Origin: Nocardia abscessus
GTDB taxonomy: Bacteria > Actinomycetota > Actinomycetes > Mycobacteriales > Mycobacteriaceae
Reading direction: 5' to 3'
NCBI RefSeq assembly: GCF_015477775.1
Contig: NZ_JADLQO010000004.1
Location: 186,001-250,000 of the forward strand
DNA: 64,000 nucleotides
Made by a program: the position numbers and the translations under genes. How positions within the stretch are numbered: the first letter of the stretch is position 1; the number at the start of each line of letters is the position of its first letter. Below are positions 44,270-53,900 of the stretch, piece after piece. Below the pieces are notes generated by a model. The model was not told where the DNA came from, did no database searches, and saw only the letters and a list, made by a program, of their open reading frames with translations.

Positions 44270-46012
44270 ATGACCGCCGCCGACGCGATCGTGCTCGCGG
44301 GCGGCCGGGCCAGCCGGATGGGCGGCGTGGACAAACCGGCTATCGTCATCGGCGGCCGTTCCATGCTCGAGGTGGCGCTCGCCGCCGTGGCTTCGTGCGG
44401 GCACACCGTGGTCGTCGGACCGCACCGTCCCGAGCTTCCGCCGCGATTCGTCCAGGTGCGCGAGGTACCGCCCGGGTCGGGTCCGGTGGCGGCGATCGAT
44501 ACGGGGCTGCGCGCGCTCGGGTCCGCCGCTCCGCTGGTGGTCGTGCTGGCCGCCGACCTGCCGTTCCTGGCTCCGTGGGCGGTCACCGAACTGATCCGGC
44601 ACGCCACCGAATCCGGCGCGGACGCGGTGTTCGCCGCCGACGAGTCCGGACGCCCGCAGTACCTGATCGGAGTGTGGCGGCGCTCCGCGCTGGCGGCCGC
44701 GCTGGAGGGGCTCGGCGCGCTGATCAACCAGCCGATGAAGGCGCTGGTGCCCGCCGCCGCCGCGATCATCCCGCTGCCCGGAGTCGGCGACTGCGACACC
44801 GAGGAGGAGGTTCGGCAGGCCAGGGCCACCGTCGACGCGCCACGGCGGCACCCGGCGCTGGATCTCGACGCGGCACGAGAGATGCTGCGCGGCAATCTGT
44901 CCCGGCTCACCGCCTACGAAGCCGACCTGCGTTCGGTGATCGGGGCCGCGCTCGCGGATCCGCTGACCGCCGCCGGGCCGTTGCCCCGCTTCGACGTCTC
45001 CGCGATGGACGGCTACGCGGTGGCGGGCGAGGGGCCGTGGCGCCTGCGCCGCGACATCGGCTTCGCGGGCGGCAGGCGGCCGGTGGGGCTGCTGCCGGGC
45101 GAGGCGGTGCGGATCGCCACCGGCGCGCACGTACCGGACGGCACCACGGGTGTGCTGCGCGACGAGTTCGCGCACGTCGCCGACGAAACGCTGTACCGCC
45201 TGCCGGACACCCCGCTGCGCGACGACATCCGCCGCCGTGGCGAGGACCGGCAGGCCGGTGATCTCGTCGCACCGCAGGGCTCGCCGGTCACCGCCGCGTT
45301 GATCTCCGCGGCAGCGAGCGTCGAGGTCACCGCGGCGCCGGTACGCGGCCCGGTGCGCGCGCGCATCGTCATGACCGGTGACGAGATCCGCAGCGAGGGG
45401 CCGTTGCAGGCGGGACAGACCCGCGATTCGATCGGCCCGATCCTGCCGGAGCTGCTGTCCTGGTACGGCATTCGCACCGCCGACCGAGTGCACCTGCGCG
45501 ACACTCCGCACGGATTCGACGAGGTCATGGCCGTGGCGCCGGATCACGACCTGCTGGTGATCGTCGGCGCGACCGGCGGCGGGGCCGCCGACCAGCTCCG
45601 TGCCGCCCTGGCCCGCGCCGGAGCCGAGATCCTGGTGCCGCGCCTGCGGCTGCGCCCCGGCGGCTCCACCGTTGTCGCCGAACTCGCCTCCGGCACGACG
45701 GTGCTCGGCCTGCCCGGCAACCCGTTCGCCGCCGTCGCCACGCTCATGGCGCTCGCGCCCGCGATCGTCGAGGGCCGCACCGGCGCGCCCGCGGCCCGCC
45801 CGCTGCGTGGGCCGCTGCACAACGCGGCGGAGATCGCGGCGCAGGTGACTCGCGTCGTGCCCGCTCGCGCCGCCGAGGAAGGCGGCTGGGTCGGCGACCC
45901 GGCCATCCGCACCGCCCATCTCGGCGGCCTGATCGATCGCGAGGGGTTGGTCGTGGTCCCGCCCGGCGCCGTCGACGGCGTGACGGTCGAGTTCCTTCCG
46001 TTGCGCGGCTGA
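44270..46012 (+). CDS. Fused MobA-MoeA molybdenum cofactor protein
   Basis: This 580-residue fusion has an N-terminal part (1-185) that is a MobA-type nucleotidyltransferase (VLAGGRASRMGGVDKPAI, AADLPFLAPW), which makes the guanylyl form of molybdopterin. The C-terminal part (about 195-580) is MoeA, which inserts Mo: FDVSAMDGYAV, EAVRIATGAHVPDGTTGVL, VMTGDEI and GLPGNPFAAVAT. A single chain could channel cofactor to the Mo-bis-MGD nitrate reductase NarGHI, encoded about 5 kb downstream. The ATG start has a weak ribosome site. Confidence 0.93.
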   Translation: MTAADAIVLAGGRASRMGGVDKPAIVIGGRSMLEVALAAVASCGHTVVVGPHRPELPPRFVQVREVPPGSGPVAAIDTGLRALGSAAPLVVVLAADLPFLAPWAVTELIRHATESGADAVFAADESGRPQYLIGVWRRSALAAALEGLGALINQPMKALVPAAAAIIPLPGVGDCDTEEEVRQARATVDAPRRHPALDLDAAREMLRGNLSRLTAYEADLRSVIGAALADPLTAAGPLPRFDVSAMDGYAVAGEGPWRLRRDIGFAGGRRPVGLLPGEAVRIATGAHVPDGTTGVLRDEFAHVADETLYRLPDTPLRDDIRRRGEDRQAGDLVAPQGSPVTAALISAAASVEVTAAPVRGPVRARIVMTGDEIRSEGPLQAGQTRDSIGPILPELLSWYGIRTADRVHLRDTPHGFDEVMAVAPDHDLLVIVGATGGGAADQLRAALARAGAEILVPRLRLRPGGSTVVAELASGTTVLGLPGNPFAAVATLMALAPAIVEGRTGAPAARPLRGPLHNAAEIAAQVTRVVPARAAEEGGWVGDPAIRTAHLGGLIDREGLVVVPPGAVDGVTVEFLPLRG

Positions 46013-46551
46013 GCGTGGCGTACGGCACGACTCGTCCGCAGCTACCTCCCCTCATATGCCGCGAAAACTATTGCGGTGCTTGTGGTTCAACGGTGCGAGC
46101 GAGCGTTGTCGACGCGGGAATGCGCACTCTGGTCTCGGATGACGGAAAACTGTTGCCGCACAACGATATTCTCGACGGCGACAACGACACGATCCATCCG
46201 ACGCGCACGTTTCGGCATCGCAATTCGATTCTTCGCGATAAATCCGATGTCACGCGGAGCCGGAGCGATATCGACCGCTCTCGAACAGGTTCACGCGACC
46301 CGGTTTGTTGCCGCTTCGAACACTCGACCGAACCTCCGGCAACCCGCCCGTCAAAAATGGCAGTACGCTGCCCACCCAGCCGCGTTCGCCACTGAAACCC
46401 ACCTTCAATAGCACCTCTACCTGCGGAAATGCTGCAAACAGCCGCTCCGGGCCATATTTTTCATTTCCCCTTCCGGAAGCTCCATCAGCTCGCTATCGTT
46501 TGTTCGTTAGGCTGTTCGTTAGGCGAATATCAATCCCCCGGAAAGGACCGT
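46013..46551. other. Intergenic region, AT-richer, with a 12-bp tandem repeat
   Basis: This 539-bp stretch is clearly less GC-rich than its surroundings, with many ATT/AAT runs between 46180 and 46500. No frame with a ribosome site was seen. A TGTTCGTTAGGC repeat at 46501-46524 lies just upstream of the small basic protein gene. Confidence 0.5.
46501..46524. repeat. 12-bp tandem direct repeat
   Basis: TGTTCGTTAGGC occurs twice back to back, 28 bp upstream of the small basic protein gene, within the likely promoter. It may bind a regulator. Confidence 0.75.
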
Positions 46552-46728
46552 GTGGAGATGGCTGAAAAGTCGAAGAAAACGCCTAAGAAAATGCCGAAGC
46601 AGATGCCGAGGCAGCAGCAGCAACAGCGCCAGGAGCAGGACATGCGCGAGGGCGCGGATATGGAAGGCCGTCGGGGCACCAGGTCCGAGATGCCCGACCG
46701 GCGCGGCGAGCAGGACCGTCGCCACTAG
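46552..46728 (+). CDS. Small basic Gln/Lys/Met-rich protein
   Basis: This 58-residue, highly charged and probably disordered protein has a Lys/Pro/Met-rich start (KKTPKKMPKQMPRQ), a QQQQQ run, and an Arg/Glu-rich tail. GTG 46552 follows GGAAAGG with good spacing; ATG 46558 is the alternative. No family is recognised. Composition suggests nucleic-acid binding or an intrinsically disordered stress protein, but this is conjecture. Confidence 0.65.
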   Translation: MEMAEKSKKTPKKMPKQMPRQQQQQRQEQDMREGADMEGRRGTRSEMPDRRGEQDRRH

Positions 46729-46807
46729 CTGATCTGCGCCACCCGCGCCGCCGGCCCCAACTCCTCCCGGGACCGGCGGCTGCGGTCGTGCAAGGTCCGG
46801 TGTACTC

Positions 46808-46867
46808 ACCCCGGAGGTACTTACCCCGGAGGTATTTACCCCGGAGGTATTTACCCCGGAGGTAATT
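46808..46867. repeat. Four tandem 15-bp repeats containing GGAGGT
   Basis: The unit ACCCCGGAGGTATTT is repeated four times with period 15 (starts at 46808, 46823, 46838 and 46853), with only two or three base changes. Each unit contains a perfect ribosome-site core, GGAGGT. The array is about 78 bp upstream of the DUF1330 gene, within its probable 5' region. Confidence 0.9.
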
Positions 46868-46944
46868 GTCACCCCGCGCGCGGCGGACCTACCGTCGGTT
46901 CGACGCCACTCCCGGCGTCTTCGAACGAAGGAACGCCGACCATC

Positions 46945-47286
46945 ATGTCCGCCTATGGCTTCGCCCACCTCCGCGGTCGCAGGCCCCATCCCGACATCCT
47001 GGAATACCTGAAGCGCATCCAAGCCACCCTGGACCCGTTCGGTGGCCGCTTCGTCATCCACGGGCCCCCGGCCGAAGTCGTGGAAGGCAGCTGGCCCGGG
47101 AGCATGGTGCTGATCGAGTTCCCCGGTATGACCGAAGCGCGGGAGTGGTACCACTCGCCCGCCTACCAGGAGATCCTGCCGCTGCGCGCCGATCACGTCG
47201 ACGGCGACCTGCTGCTGATCGAAGGCGTCGGCCCGGACTACGACCCGAGCGAACGCGCCGACAAGCTGCGCGCCGAGGCGGTCTGA
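46945..47286 (+). CDS. DUF1330 family protein
   Basis: This 113-residue protein has a dimeric ferredoxin-like fold. The DUF1330 pattern is clear: YLKRIQATLDPFGGRFVIHG, SMVLIEFPGMTEAREWYHSP and AYQEILPLRADHVDGDLLLI. Function is unknown, although some members resemble small monooxygenases. ATG has AAGGA 12 nt upstream. A four-copy repeat array precedes it. Confidence 0.9.
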   Translation: MSAYGFAHLRGRRPHPDILEYLKRIQATLDPFGGRFVIHGPPAEVVEGSWPGSMVLIEFPGMTEAREWYHSPAYQEILPLRADHVDGDLLLIEGVGPDYDPSERADKLRAEAV

Positions 47287-47364
47287 CGCGATTTCCACCC
47301 GCCATCCGCTGTCCGATACCGTTGACCAGGCACGACACGGCTCGACGCGATAAGGATGCGCCCG

Positions 47365-49011
47365 ATGGACGACAGCTCTCTGGTCTGGGACGACGGCGCG
47401 CTCGTCACCATCGACCAGCGCGGACTGCCGCGCGAGGTACGTGAGCTGCGACTGAGCACGGTGGACCAGGTCATCGACGCGATCAAGGCGCTGGCCATCC
47501 GCGGCGCGCCCGCCATCGGCATCGCCGGAGCGTTCGCCGTCGTCATCGCCACCGCCGCGCACACCGTGGACGGCGTGGTCGACGAGGCTGCGGTGCAGGC
47601 CGAGGCGGACCGGATCGCCGCGGCGCGGCCGACGGCGGTCAACCTGGCCTGGGCGGTGCGGCGGGTCCGGGCTCAGGTGGGCCGGGGCGCCGACGCGGTG
47701 CTGGCCGAGACGCTCGACATGCTGGCCGAGGACGGCCGGGTCAACCGGGCCGCCGCCACCAACGCCGCCGACCTGGTGCAACGCCTGTGTCCGGACCGGC
47801 CGCTTCGGGTGCTGACCCACTGCAATACCGGCCGGCTCGCCACCAGCGCGTTCGGCACGGCCATCGGCACGCTGCGGGTGCTGTCCGAGCGCGGCGCGAT
47901 CGAGTACGTCCTGGTCGACGAGACCCGTCCGCTGCTGCAAGGCGCGCGGTTGACCACATGGGAGCTCGCCGAAGCGGGTATCCCGCACCGGCTGACCATC
48001 GATTCCGCCGCCGCCTGGGCGATGGCGACCGGGCAGGTCGACTGCGTGCTGGTCGGCGCCGACCGGGTCACCGCCAACGGCGACGTCGCCAACAAGATCG
48101 GCACCTACGGTCTCGCGCTGGCCGCCCGCCACCACGGCATCCCGTTCGTCGTCGTGGCCCCGGAGTCCACCCGCGATCTCGCGATGGCCACCGGCCGGGA
48201 GATCGTCGTGGAGGAACGGGCGGCGGCCGAAGTGACCGGATTCGGTGGTGTGGCAACGGCTCCCGCGCACACCGAGGTCTTCAATCCGGCCTTCGACGTG
48301 ACGCCGGCCGAACTCGTGACGGCGGTGGTCACCGAGCACGGCGTGGTGCACCGATCCGATCGGTCGCACGGGGCGGCGATCGCGGACGTCGCACGCGAGC
48401 TGTACCGGCGCGGCTGGATGCCGGGCACGGCGGGCAACATCTCGGTGCGCACCGGCGCGACCGCCGTCGTCACCGGAAGCGGGTTGTCCAAAGGCGAACT
48501 CACCGAGCGCGACATGGTCACCGTGCGCGTGGCGGACTCCGCGCCGGTGGCCGACCACGGCCGCAAACCGTCCGCCGAGACCACCATCCACACCGCCGTG
48601 TACCGGGCCCGCCCGGCCCAGGCCGTGGTGCACATTCATCCGCCGTTCGCCACCGCGCTGGCCGGCCGCTCGGCGGCGCGCGGCGCCATCGGCACGCTGC
48701 GGATCACCGACTACGAGCTGATCAAAGGGCTCGGCGGCGCTGATTCGGCCATCGCCGACATCCCGGTCTTCCCGAACTGGCCCGAGGTGCCGCGCATCGG
48801 CGCGGACATCGAGCGCTACCTTCTCGACCATCCGGACGCTCTGCCGGTGCTGGTCATCGCCGGGCACGGCATCACCGCATGGGGCGAGAATCTCGCCCAG
48901 GCGCGCGATCGCGCCGAATGCCTGGAAGCATTGTGTGAGCTGGTGTCCCGCACCGGCAGTCCGGCGGCGTTCGGCCCGCGCGACGATGTACTCGAGATTG
49001 GACTGACATGA
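47365..49011 (+). CDS. mtnAB: Fused methylthioribose-1-phosphate isomerase / methylthioribulose-1-phosphate dehydratase
   Basis: This 548-residue protein has two domains catalysing consecutive steps of methionine salvage. Residues 1-335 are MtnA: AIRGAPAIGIAGAFAV, THCNTGRLATSAFGTAIG, DCVLVGADRVTANGDVANKI. Residues about 345-548 are the aldolase-II type MtnB: TAGNISVRTG, SGLSKGELTERDMV, HIHPPFATAL and GHGITAWGENL, with zinc histidines. ATG 47365 has AAGGA 8 nt upstream. The stop overlaps mtnD. The usual separate genes are fused here. Confidence 0.94.
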   Translation: MDDSSLVWDDGALVTIDQRGLPREVRELRLSTVDQVIDAIKALAIRGAPAIGIAGAFAVVIATAAHTVDGVVDEAAVQAEADRIAAARPTAVNLAWAVRRVRAQVGRGADAVLAETLDMLAEDGRVNRAAATNAADLVQRLCPDRPLRVLTHCNTGRLATSAFGTAIGTLRVLSERGAIEYVLVDETRPLLQGARLTTWELAEAGIPHRLTIDSAAAWAMATGQVDCVLVGADRVTANGDVANKIGTYGLALAARHHGIPFVVVAPESTRDLAMATGREIVVEERAAAEVTGFGGVATAPAHTEVFNPAFDVTPAELVTAVVTEHGVVHRSDRSHGAAIADVARELYRRGWMPGTAGNISVRTGATAVVTGSGLSKGELTERDMVTVRVADSAPVADHGRKPSAETTIHTAVYRARPAQAVVHIHPPFATALAGRSAARGAIGTLRITDYELIKGLGGADSAIADIPVFPNWPEVPRIGADIERYLLDHPDALPVLVIAGHGITAWGENLAQARDRAECLEALCELVSRTGSPAAFGPRDDVLEIGLT

Positions 49012-49583
49012 CCCTGCTGCAGGTGATGGCCGCCGCCGACGCGGCCGACGTGCGCGTGCGTACTACCGACGACGAGCGGATCGGCACCGAACTGGCCAGG
49101 CACGGCATCACGTTCGGCCGCTGGCCGGTGGTCGAGAACGCCGCGTCGGTGTCCTCCGACGAGCTGCTGGCGCACTACGAGAAGAACGTCGCCGACCTGA
49201 ACGAGTTCGGACGCTACAAGCACATCGATATCGCCCGCATCCACCCCGACGACGCCGACCCGCAGTGGCCGGAGATCGCCAAGGGCGCGCGCGGGAAGTT
49301 CCTCGACGAGCACCGGCACGCCGAGGACGAGGTGCGCTTCTTCGCCGCCGGACGCGGCTGCTTCTATCTGCACCTGGGCGACGAGGTCCTCGCGGTGGTC
49401 TGCGAAGGCGGCGACCTGCTCTCGGTGCCCGCGGGCACGCTGCACTGGTTCGATATGGGCGAGCGCCCGGACTTCATCGCCATCCGCTTCTTCGAGGAAG
49501 AGGACGGCTGGGTCGGCGACTTCACCGGCGACAAGATCAGCGCGGGCTTCCCCACTCTCGACGAGCTGCTGACCGCGCCGTGA
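49008..49583 (+). CDS. mtnD: Acireductone dioxygenase
   Basis: This 191-residue cupin metalloenzyme oxidises acireductone to formate and the ketoacid precursor of methionine. Metal-binding residues are in DEHRHAEDEVRFF (His, His, Glu), with the second cupin motif ending in PAGTLHWFDMG. Its ATG overlaps the mtnAB stop (ATGA), and its own stop overlaps the mtnC GTG, so the pathway proteins are translationally coupled. Confidence 0.95.
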   Translation: MTLLQVMAAADAADVRVRTTDDERIGTELARHGITFGRWPVVENAASVSSDELLAHYEKNVADLNEFGRYKHIDIARIHPDDADPQWPEIAKGARGKFLDEHRHAEDEVRFFAAGRGCFYLHLGDEVLAVVCEGGDLLSVPAGTLHWFDMGERPDFIAIRFFEEEDGWVGDFTGDKISAGFPTLDELLTAP

Positions 49584-50269
49584 TCGGCGCCGTCGTCGTC
49601 GACATCGAGGGCACCACCAGCCCTACCGCCGCGGTCCGCGAAGACTTGTACGGCTACACCCGGCAGCGGCTTCCGGGCTGGCTGGCCGAGGACAGCCCGG
49701 CGGCGGCCGCCGTCCTGGCCGCGACCAGGGAGCTGGCCGGGCAACCGGACGCGGGCCCGGCCGAGGCCGCCGCGATCCTGCGCGGGTGGCTCGACTCCGA
49801 TGTGAAGGCCGAGCCGCTCAAGACCGCCCAGGGCTTGATCTGCGCGGAAGGCTTCCGCAGCGGTGCACTGCACGGCGAGTTCTTCCCGGACGTGCCACCG
49901 GCTCTCGCCGCCTGGCACGCCGCGGGGCTCGCGCTGTACGTCTACTCCTCGGGATCGGTGCGCAATCAACAGGATTGGTTCGCCTTCGCGCGCGGCGGCA
50001 GCCTGTCCGACCTGATCAGCGGGCACTTCGATCTGTCGACGGCGGGCGGCAAGCGCGAATCCGCCTCCTACGACAAGATCGCGGGCGCCATCGGCGCGCC
50101 CGCCGAACGCATCCTGTTCCTGTCCGACCACCCGGACGAACTCGATGCCGCCGTCGCCGCGGGGTGGCGGGTCGTCGGTCTGGCCCGCCCCGGGGAGCCG
50201 AATCCGCCACGGCCACCACACCGCTGGGTCGACACGTTCGCCGAGATCGATCCCACCGCGATCGCCTGA
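49580..50269 (+). CDS. mtnC: Enolase-phosphatase (acireductone synthase)
   Basis: This 229-residue HAD enzyme enolises and dephosphorylates 2,3-diketo-5-methylthiopentyl-1-phosphate. It has motif I VVVDIEGTTSP, motif II YVYSSGSVRNQQ, a conserved Lys in SYDKIAGAIG, and motif III LFLSDHPDELDAA. GTG 49580 overlaps the mtnD stop. MtnP, MtnK and the final aminotransferase are not in the window. Confidence 0.94.
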   Translation: MIGAVVVDIEGTTSPTAAVREDLYGYTRQRLPGWLAEDSPAAAAVLAATRELAGQPDAGPAEAAAILRGWLDSDVKAEPLKTAQGLICAEGFRSGALHGEFFPDVPPALAAWHAAGLALYVYSSGSVRNQQDWFAFARGGSLSDLISGHFDLSTAGGKRESASYDKIAGAIGAPAERILFLSDHPDELDAAVAAGWRVVGLARPGEPNPPRPPHRWVDTFAEIDPTAIA

Positions 50270-50284
50270 ACGCGCTATGCGCCC

Positions 50285-50584
50285 TTACGGGCAAGTGCCG
50301 CAGTCACTTTCAGCACCGGCCTCATCAGTCCCCGAGGCGACGGCCACAGCACAGCTGGTCAACGGGTCGGGAACCGGCGCGGTGGTAGTGCCGCCATTTT
50401 CCGCGGCACGGGGGTAACCGGTCCCGCTGGGCTGCGAGGCGGCCGCCGCACCGAAACCGCGTCCGCCACCGGTCACGACATAAGACAGTGCCATCTGGTC
50501 GATGGTAGACAGACCGGCCGCCGCGACCACACCGGTGAATTCGTGGCGGCCGGACCCTCGCGCTCCGCCGGGCACTGAATTCAT
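50285..50584 (-). CDS. Hypothetical small protein
   Basis: This 99-codon frame starts at ATG 50584, with a TTATCT-like -10 box about 10 nt upstream (possibly leaderless). The product is Gly/Ala/Thr-rich (VVAAAGLSTIDQMALSYVVT, GGGRGFGAAAA) and ends with a Cys pair, DCGTCP. There is no family or signal peptide. Codon use is moderately genome-like. It is convergent with mtnC. Confidence 0.42.
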   Translation of the reverse strand: MNSVPGGARGSGRHEFTGVVAAAGLSTIDQMALSYVVTGGGRGFGAAAASQPSGTGYPRAAENGGTTTAPVPDPLTSCAVAVASGTDEAGAESDCGTCP

Positions 50585-50983
50585 CAGCAGCAGATAATTT
50601 TCAGCGAATTGTGATTGTGCTTACAATACGTGGCGCGGAAGTCCGGGCCGAAACGCTGCGGAGGCGGTAAACGCGACGCCTACGACGAACGATCGGATGT
50701 GTTAACAAATGTAAAGCACTGGAGAACCCGCCGTTTCCAAAGCATCACCGACGATGCCGCGGGCGGGCTCTCCGGATCCGATTCCGTACAGCTCAGAGCA
50801 TATTTCCCCTGGTCGGCCCGCAGGACGGCGCGCGGATGCGACGGGCTACCGTGACCGTGACGTTGCGCCGGTCTCACAACTCACCATGCTCGCAAATGGG
50901 CTGTGAGAGAGATGTTTGGCCAGCCGTGCACGCCTCTTTACAGTCGGAGCATCCACCCGATCGCACAGCTCGAAGGGGACGTC
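50585..50983. other. Promoter region of the nitrate reductase operon
   Basis: These 399 bp are AT-richer than their surroundings (GTGTTAACAAATGTAAAG near 50700) and precede narG. No gene was seen. It should contain the narG promoter and possible redox-regulator sites, but no well-known consensus was identified. Confidence 0.55.
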
Positions 50984-53900
50984 GTGGTTAATTCGCGTAC
51001 CCAGGGTCGCGTACCCTCCGCTCCGGCCACCGACGCCGGGGACGCGCTCCTGCGGCTGGGGAAATATTTCCACCGGGGCGAGGTGTCGGCCGATCAGCGC
51101 ACGCTGCACAAGGTCGGCGGGCGCAGCGCCGACGAGTTCTACCGCGATCGCTGGTCGCACGACAAGGTGGTGCGCTCCACGCACGGCGTGAACTGCACGG
51201 GATCGTGCTCGTGGAAGATCTACGTGAAAGACGGCGTGATCACCTGGGAGTCGCAGCAGACCGACTACCCCTCGGTGGGCGCCGACAAGCCGGAGTACGA
51301 GCCACGCGGCTGCCCGCGCGGCGCGTCGTTCTCCTGGTACACCTATTCGCCCGCCCGAGTGCGCTACCCCTACGTGCGCGGCACCCTGCTGGAGCTGTAC
51401 CGGGAAGCCAAGTCCCGGCTCAAGGACCCGGTGCTGGCCTGGGGCGAGATCGTCGAGGATCCCGAGAAGGCGCGCAGCTACAAGGCCGCCCGCGGCAAGG
51501 GCGGATTCGTGCGCGCCGAGTGGTGGGAGGCGGCCGAAATCGCCGCTGCCGCACACGTCTACACGATCAAGCAGTACGGCCCGGACCGGGTGGCCGGATT
51601 CTCCCCGATTCCGGCGATGTCCATGGTCAGCCACGCCGTCGGCGCCCGGTTCATCTCGCTGCTCGGCGGCTCCATGCTGTCGTTCTACGACTGGTACGCC
51701 GACCTGCCGGTGGCCTCGCCGCAGGTGTTCGGCGACCAGACCGACGTGCCGGAGTCCGCGGACTGGTTCGACGCCGGGTACCTCATCATGTGGGGCTCGA
51801 ACGTGCCGGTCACCCGGACGCCGGACGCGCACTACATGACCGAGGCGCGCTACCGCGGCCAGAAGGTCGTGGTGGTCTCCCCCGACTACGCCGACAACAC
51901 CAAGTTCGCCGACGAGTGGGTTCCCGCGCGTCCCGGCACCGACGCGGCGCTGGCCATGGCGATGGGCCATGTGGTGCTGAAGGAGTTCTTCGTCGAGAAG
52001 TCGACGCCGCGCTTCCTCGACTACATCAAGCGCTTCACCGATCTGCCGTACCTGATCACACTGGACGAGCACGACGGCGCCTATGTGCCCGGCAAGTTCC
52101 TCACCGCCGCCGACCTCGGGCACACCGGCGAAGGCGTGCAGTTCCAGACGGTGCTGCTGGACGCGCAGGCCCAGCCGGTGGTGCCGAACGGGTCGCTCGG
52201 GCATCGCTTCGGCGAAGCGGGCGCCGGGCGCTGGAACCTCGATCTCGGGGACGTCGATCCCCTCCTGAGTCTGTATGGCCGCACCGACGATGCTGCGGCC
52301 GTACAGATTCCCCGCTTCGACAGCGACACCCCGGGTGTGCTCACCCGCGGTGTGCCCACCACGACCGTCGCGGGCAAGCGGGTCACCACGGTCTTCGATC
52401 TGCTGCTCGCGCAGTACGGGGTCGGTCGCTACGGGCTGCCCGGCACCTGGCCGAGCGGCTACGACGACGCCTCCGAGCCCTACACCCCGGCCTGGCAGGA
52501 GGCCATCACCGGCGTGCCCGCCGTGCAGGCCCAGCGCATCGCGCGGGAGTTCGCCGACAACGCCGACCGCTCCGGCGGCCGGTCGATGATCCTCATGGGC
52601 GCGGGCACCAATCACTGGTTCCACTCCGACCAGATCTACCGCGCGTTCTTCACCCTGACCCTGCTGACCGGCTGCCAGGGCGTGAACGGTGGCGGCTGGG
52701 CGCATTACGTCGGGCAGGAGAAGTGCCGTCCCGTCACCGGATGGTCCACCCTGGCCTTCGGCCTGGACTGGCAGCGCCCGCCGCGGCAGATGCAGGGCAC
52801 GGTGTTCTGGTACCTCACCAACAATCAGTGGCGCTACGACCCGTTCACCGCGGAGTCGTTCGCCTCGCCGCTGGGCACCGGGAAGTTCGCCGGCCGCACC
52901 GCCGCCGACAACATCGCGCTGGCCACCCGGCTTGGCTGGATGCCGAGCTACCCGACCTTCGACCGCAATCCGCTCGACCTGGTGGACGAGGCCGAGGCCG
53001 CGGGCAAGACCGCGCCCGAGCACGTGGTGGACGGGCTGAAGTCCGGCGACCTGCGGTTCGCCTGCGAGGACCCGGACGCGCCGGAGAACTTCCCGCGCTG
53101 CCTGACCGTGTGGCGGGCCAACCTGCTCGGCTCCTCGGGCAAGGGCAACGAGTACTTCCACCGCCACCTGCTCGGCGCCGACTCCAACCTGCAGACCACC
53201 GACGCCACCGGCGTGCGGCCGCAGGAGCTGACCTGGCGCGAGACCGCCGCCACCGGCAAGCTGGATCTGCTGCTGTCGCTGGACTTCCGGATGACCAGCA
53301 CCACGCTGTTCTCCGACATCGTGCTGCCCGCCGCCACCTGGTACGAGAAGCACGATCTGTCCTCCACCGACATGCACCCGTTCGTGCACGCCTTCTCCCC
53401 GGCCATCTCGCCGCCGTGGGAAGCCAAGACCGACTTCGACGCCTTCCACCGGATCGCGCGCGGGTTCTCCTGGATGGCCGAGAAGCACCTGGGCAAGCGC
53501 AAGGACATCGTCGCCGTACCGCTGCAGCACGACTCGCCAGACGCGACGGCCCAGGCGGGCGGGCGCGTGCTGGACTGGAAAGCCGGTGAGTGCGAACCGA
53601 TTCCGGGCAAGACCATGCCGAAACTGGTCGTGGTCGAACGCGACTACCCGAAGCTCGCGGAGAAGATGGCCGCGCTCGGGCCGCTGATCGACACGCTCGG
53701 CGTCACCACCAAGGGCGTCACCACCTACCCCGACCAGGAGGTCGAGTACCTCGCCGGGGTGAACGGCACCGTGGTGTCCGGCGTGGCGCAGGGCCGCCCG
53801 TCGCTGGCCAAGGACACACACGCGGCCGAGGCGATCCTCGCGCTGTCGGGCACCACCAACGGCCGGCTGGCGGTGGAGGGCTTCCACGCGCTGGAACGCC

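Noticed and set aside
46808..46867. Tandem repeats as a CRISPR array
   Set aside because: Units are 15 bp and directly adjacent with no spacers, and there are no cas genes.
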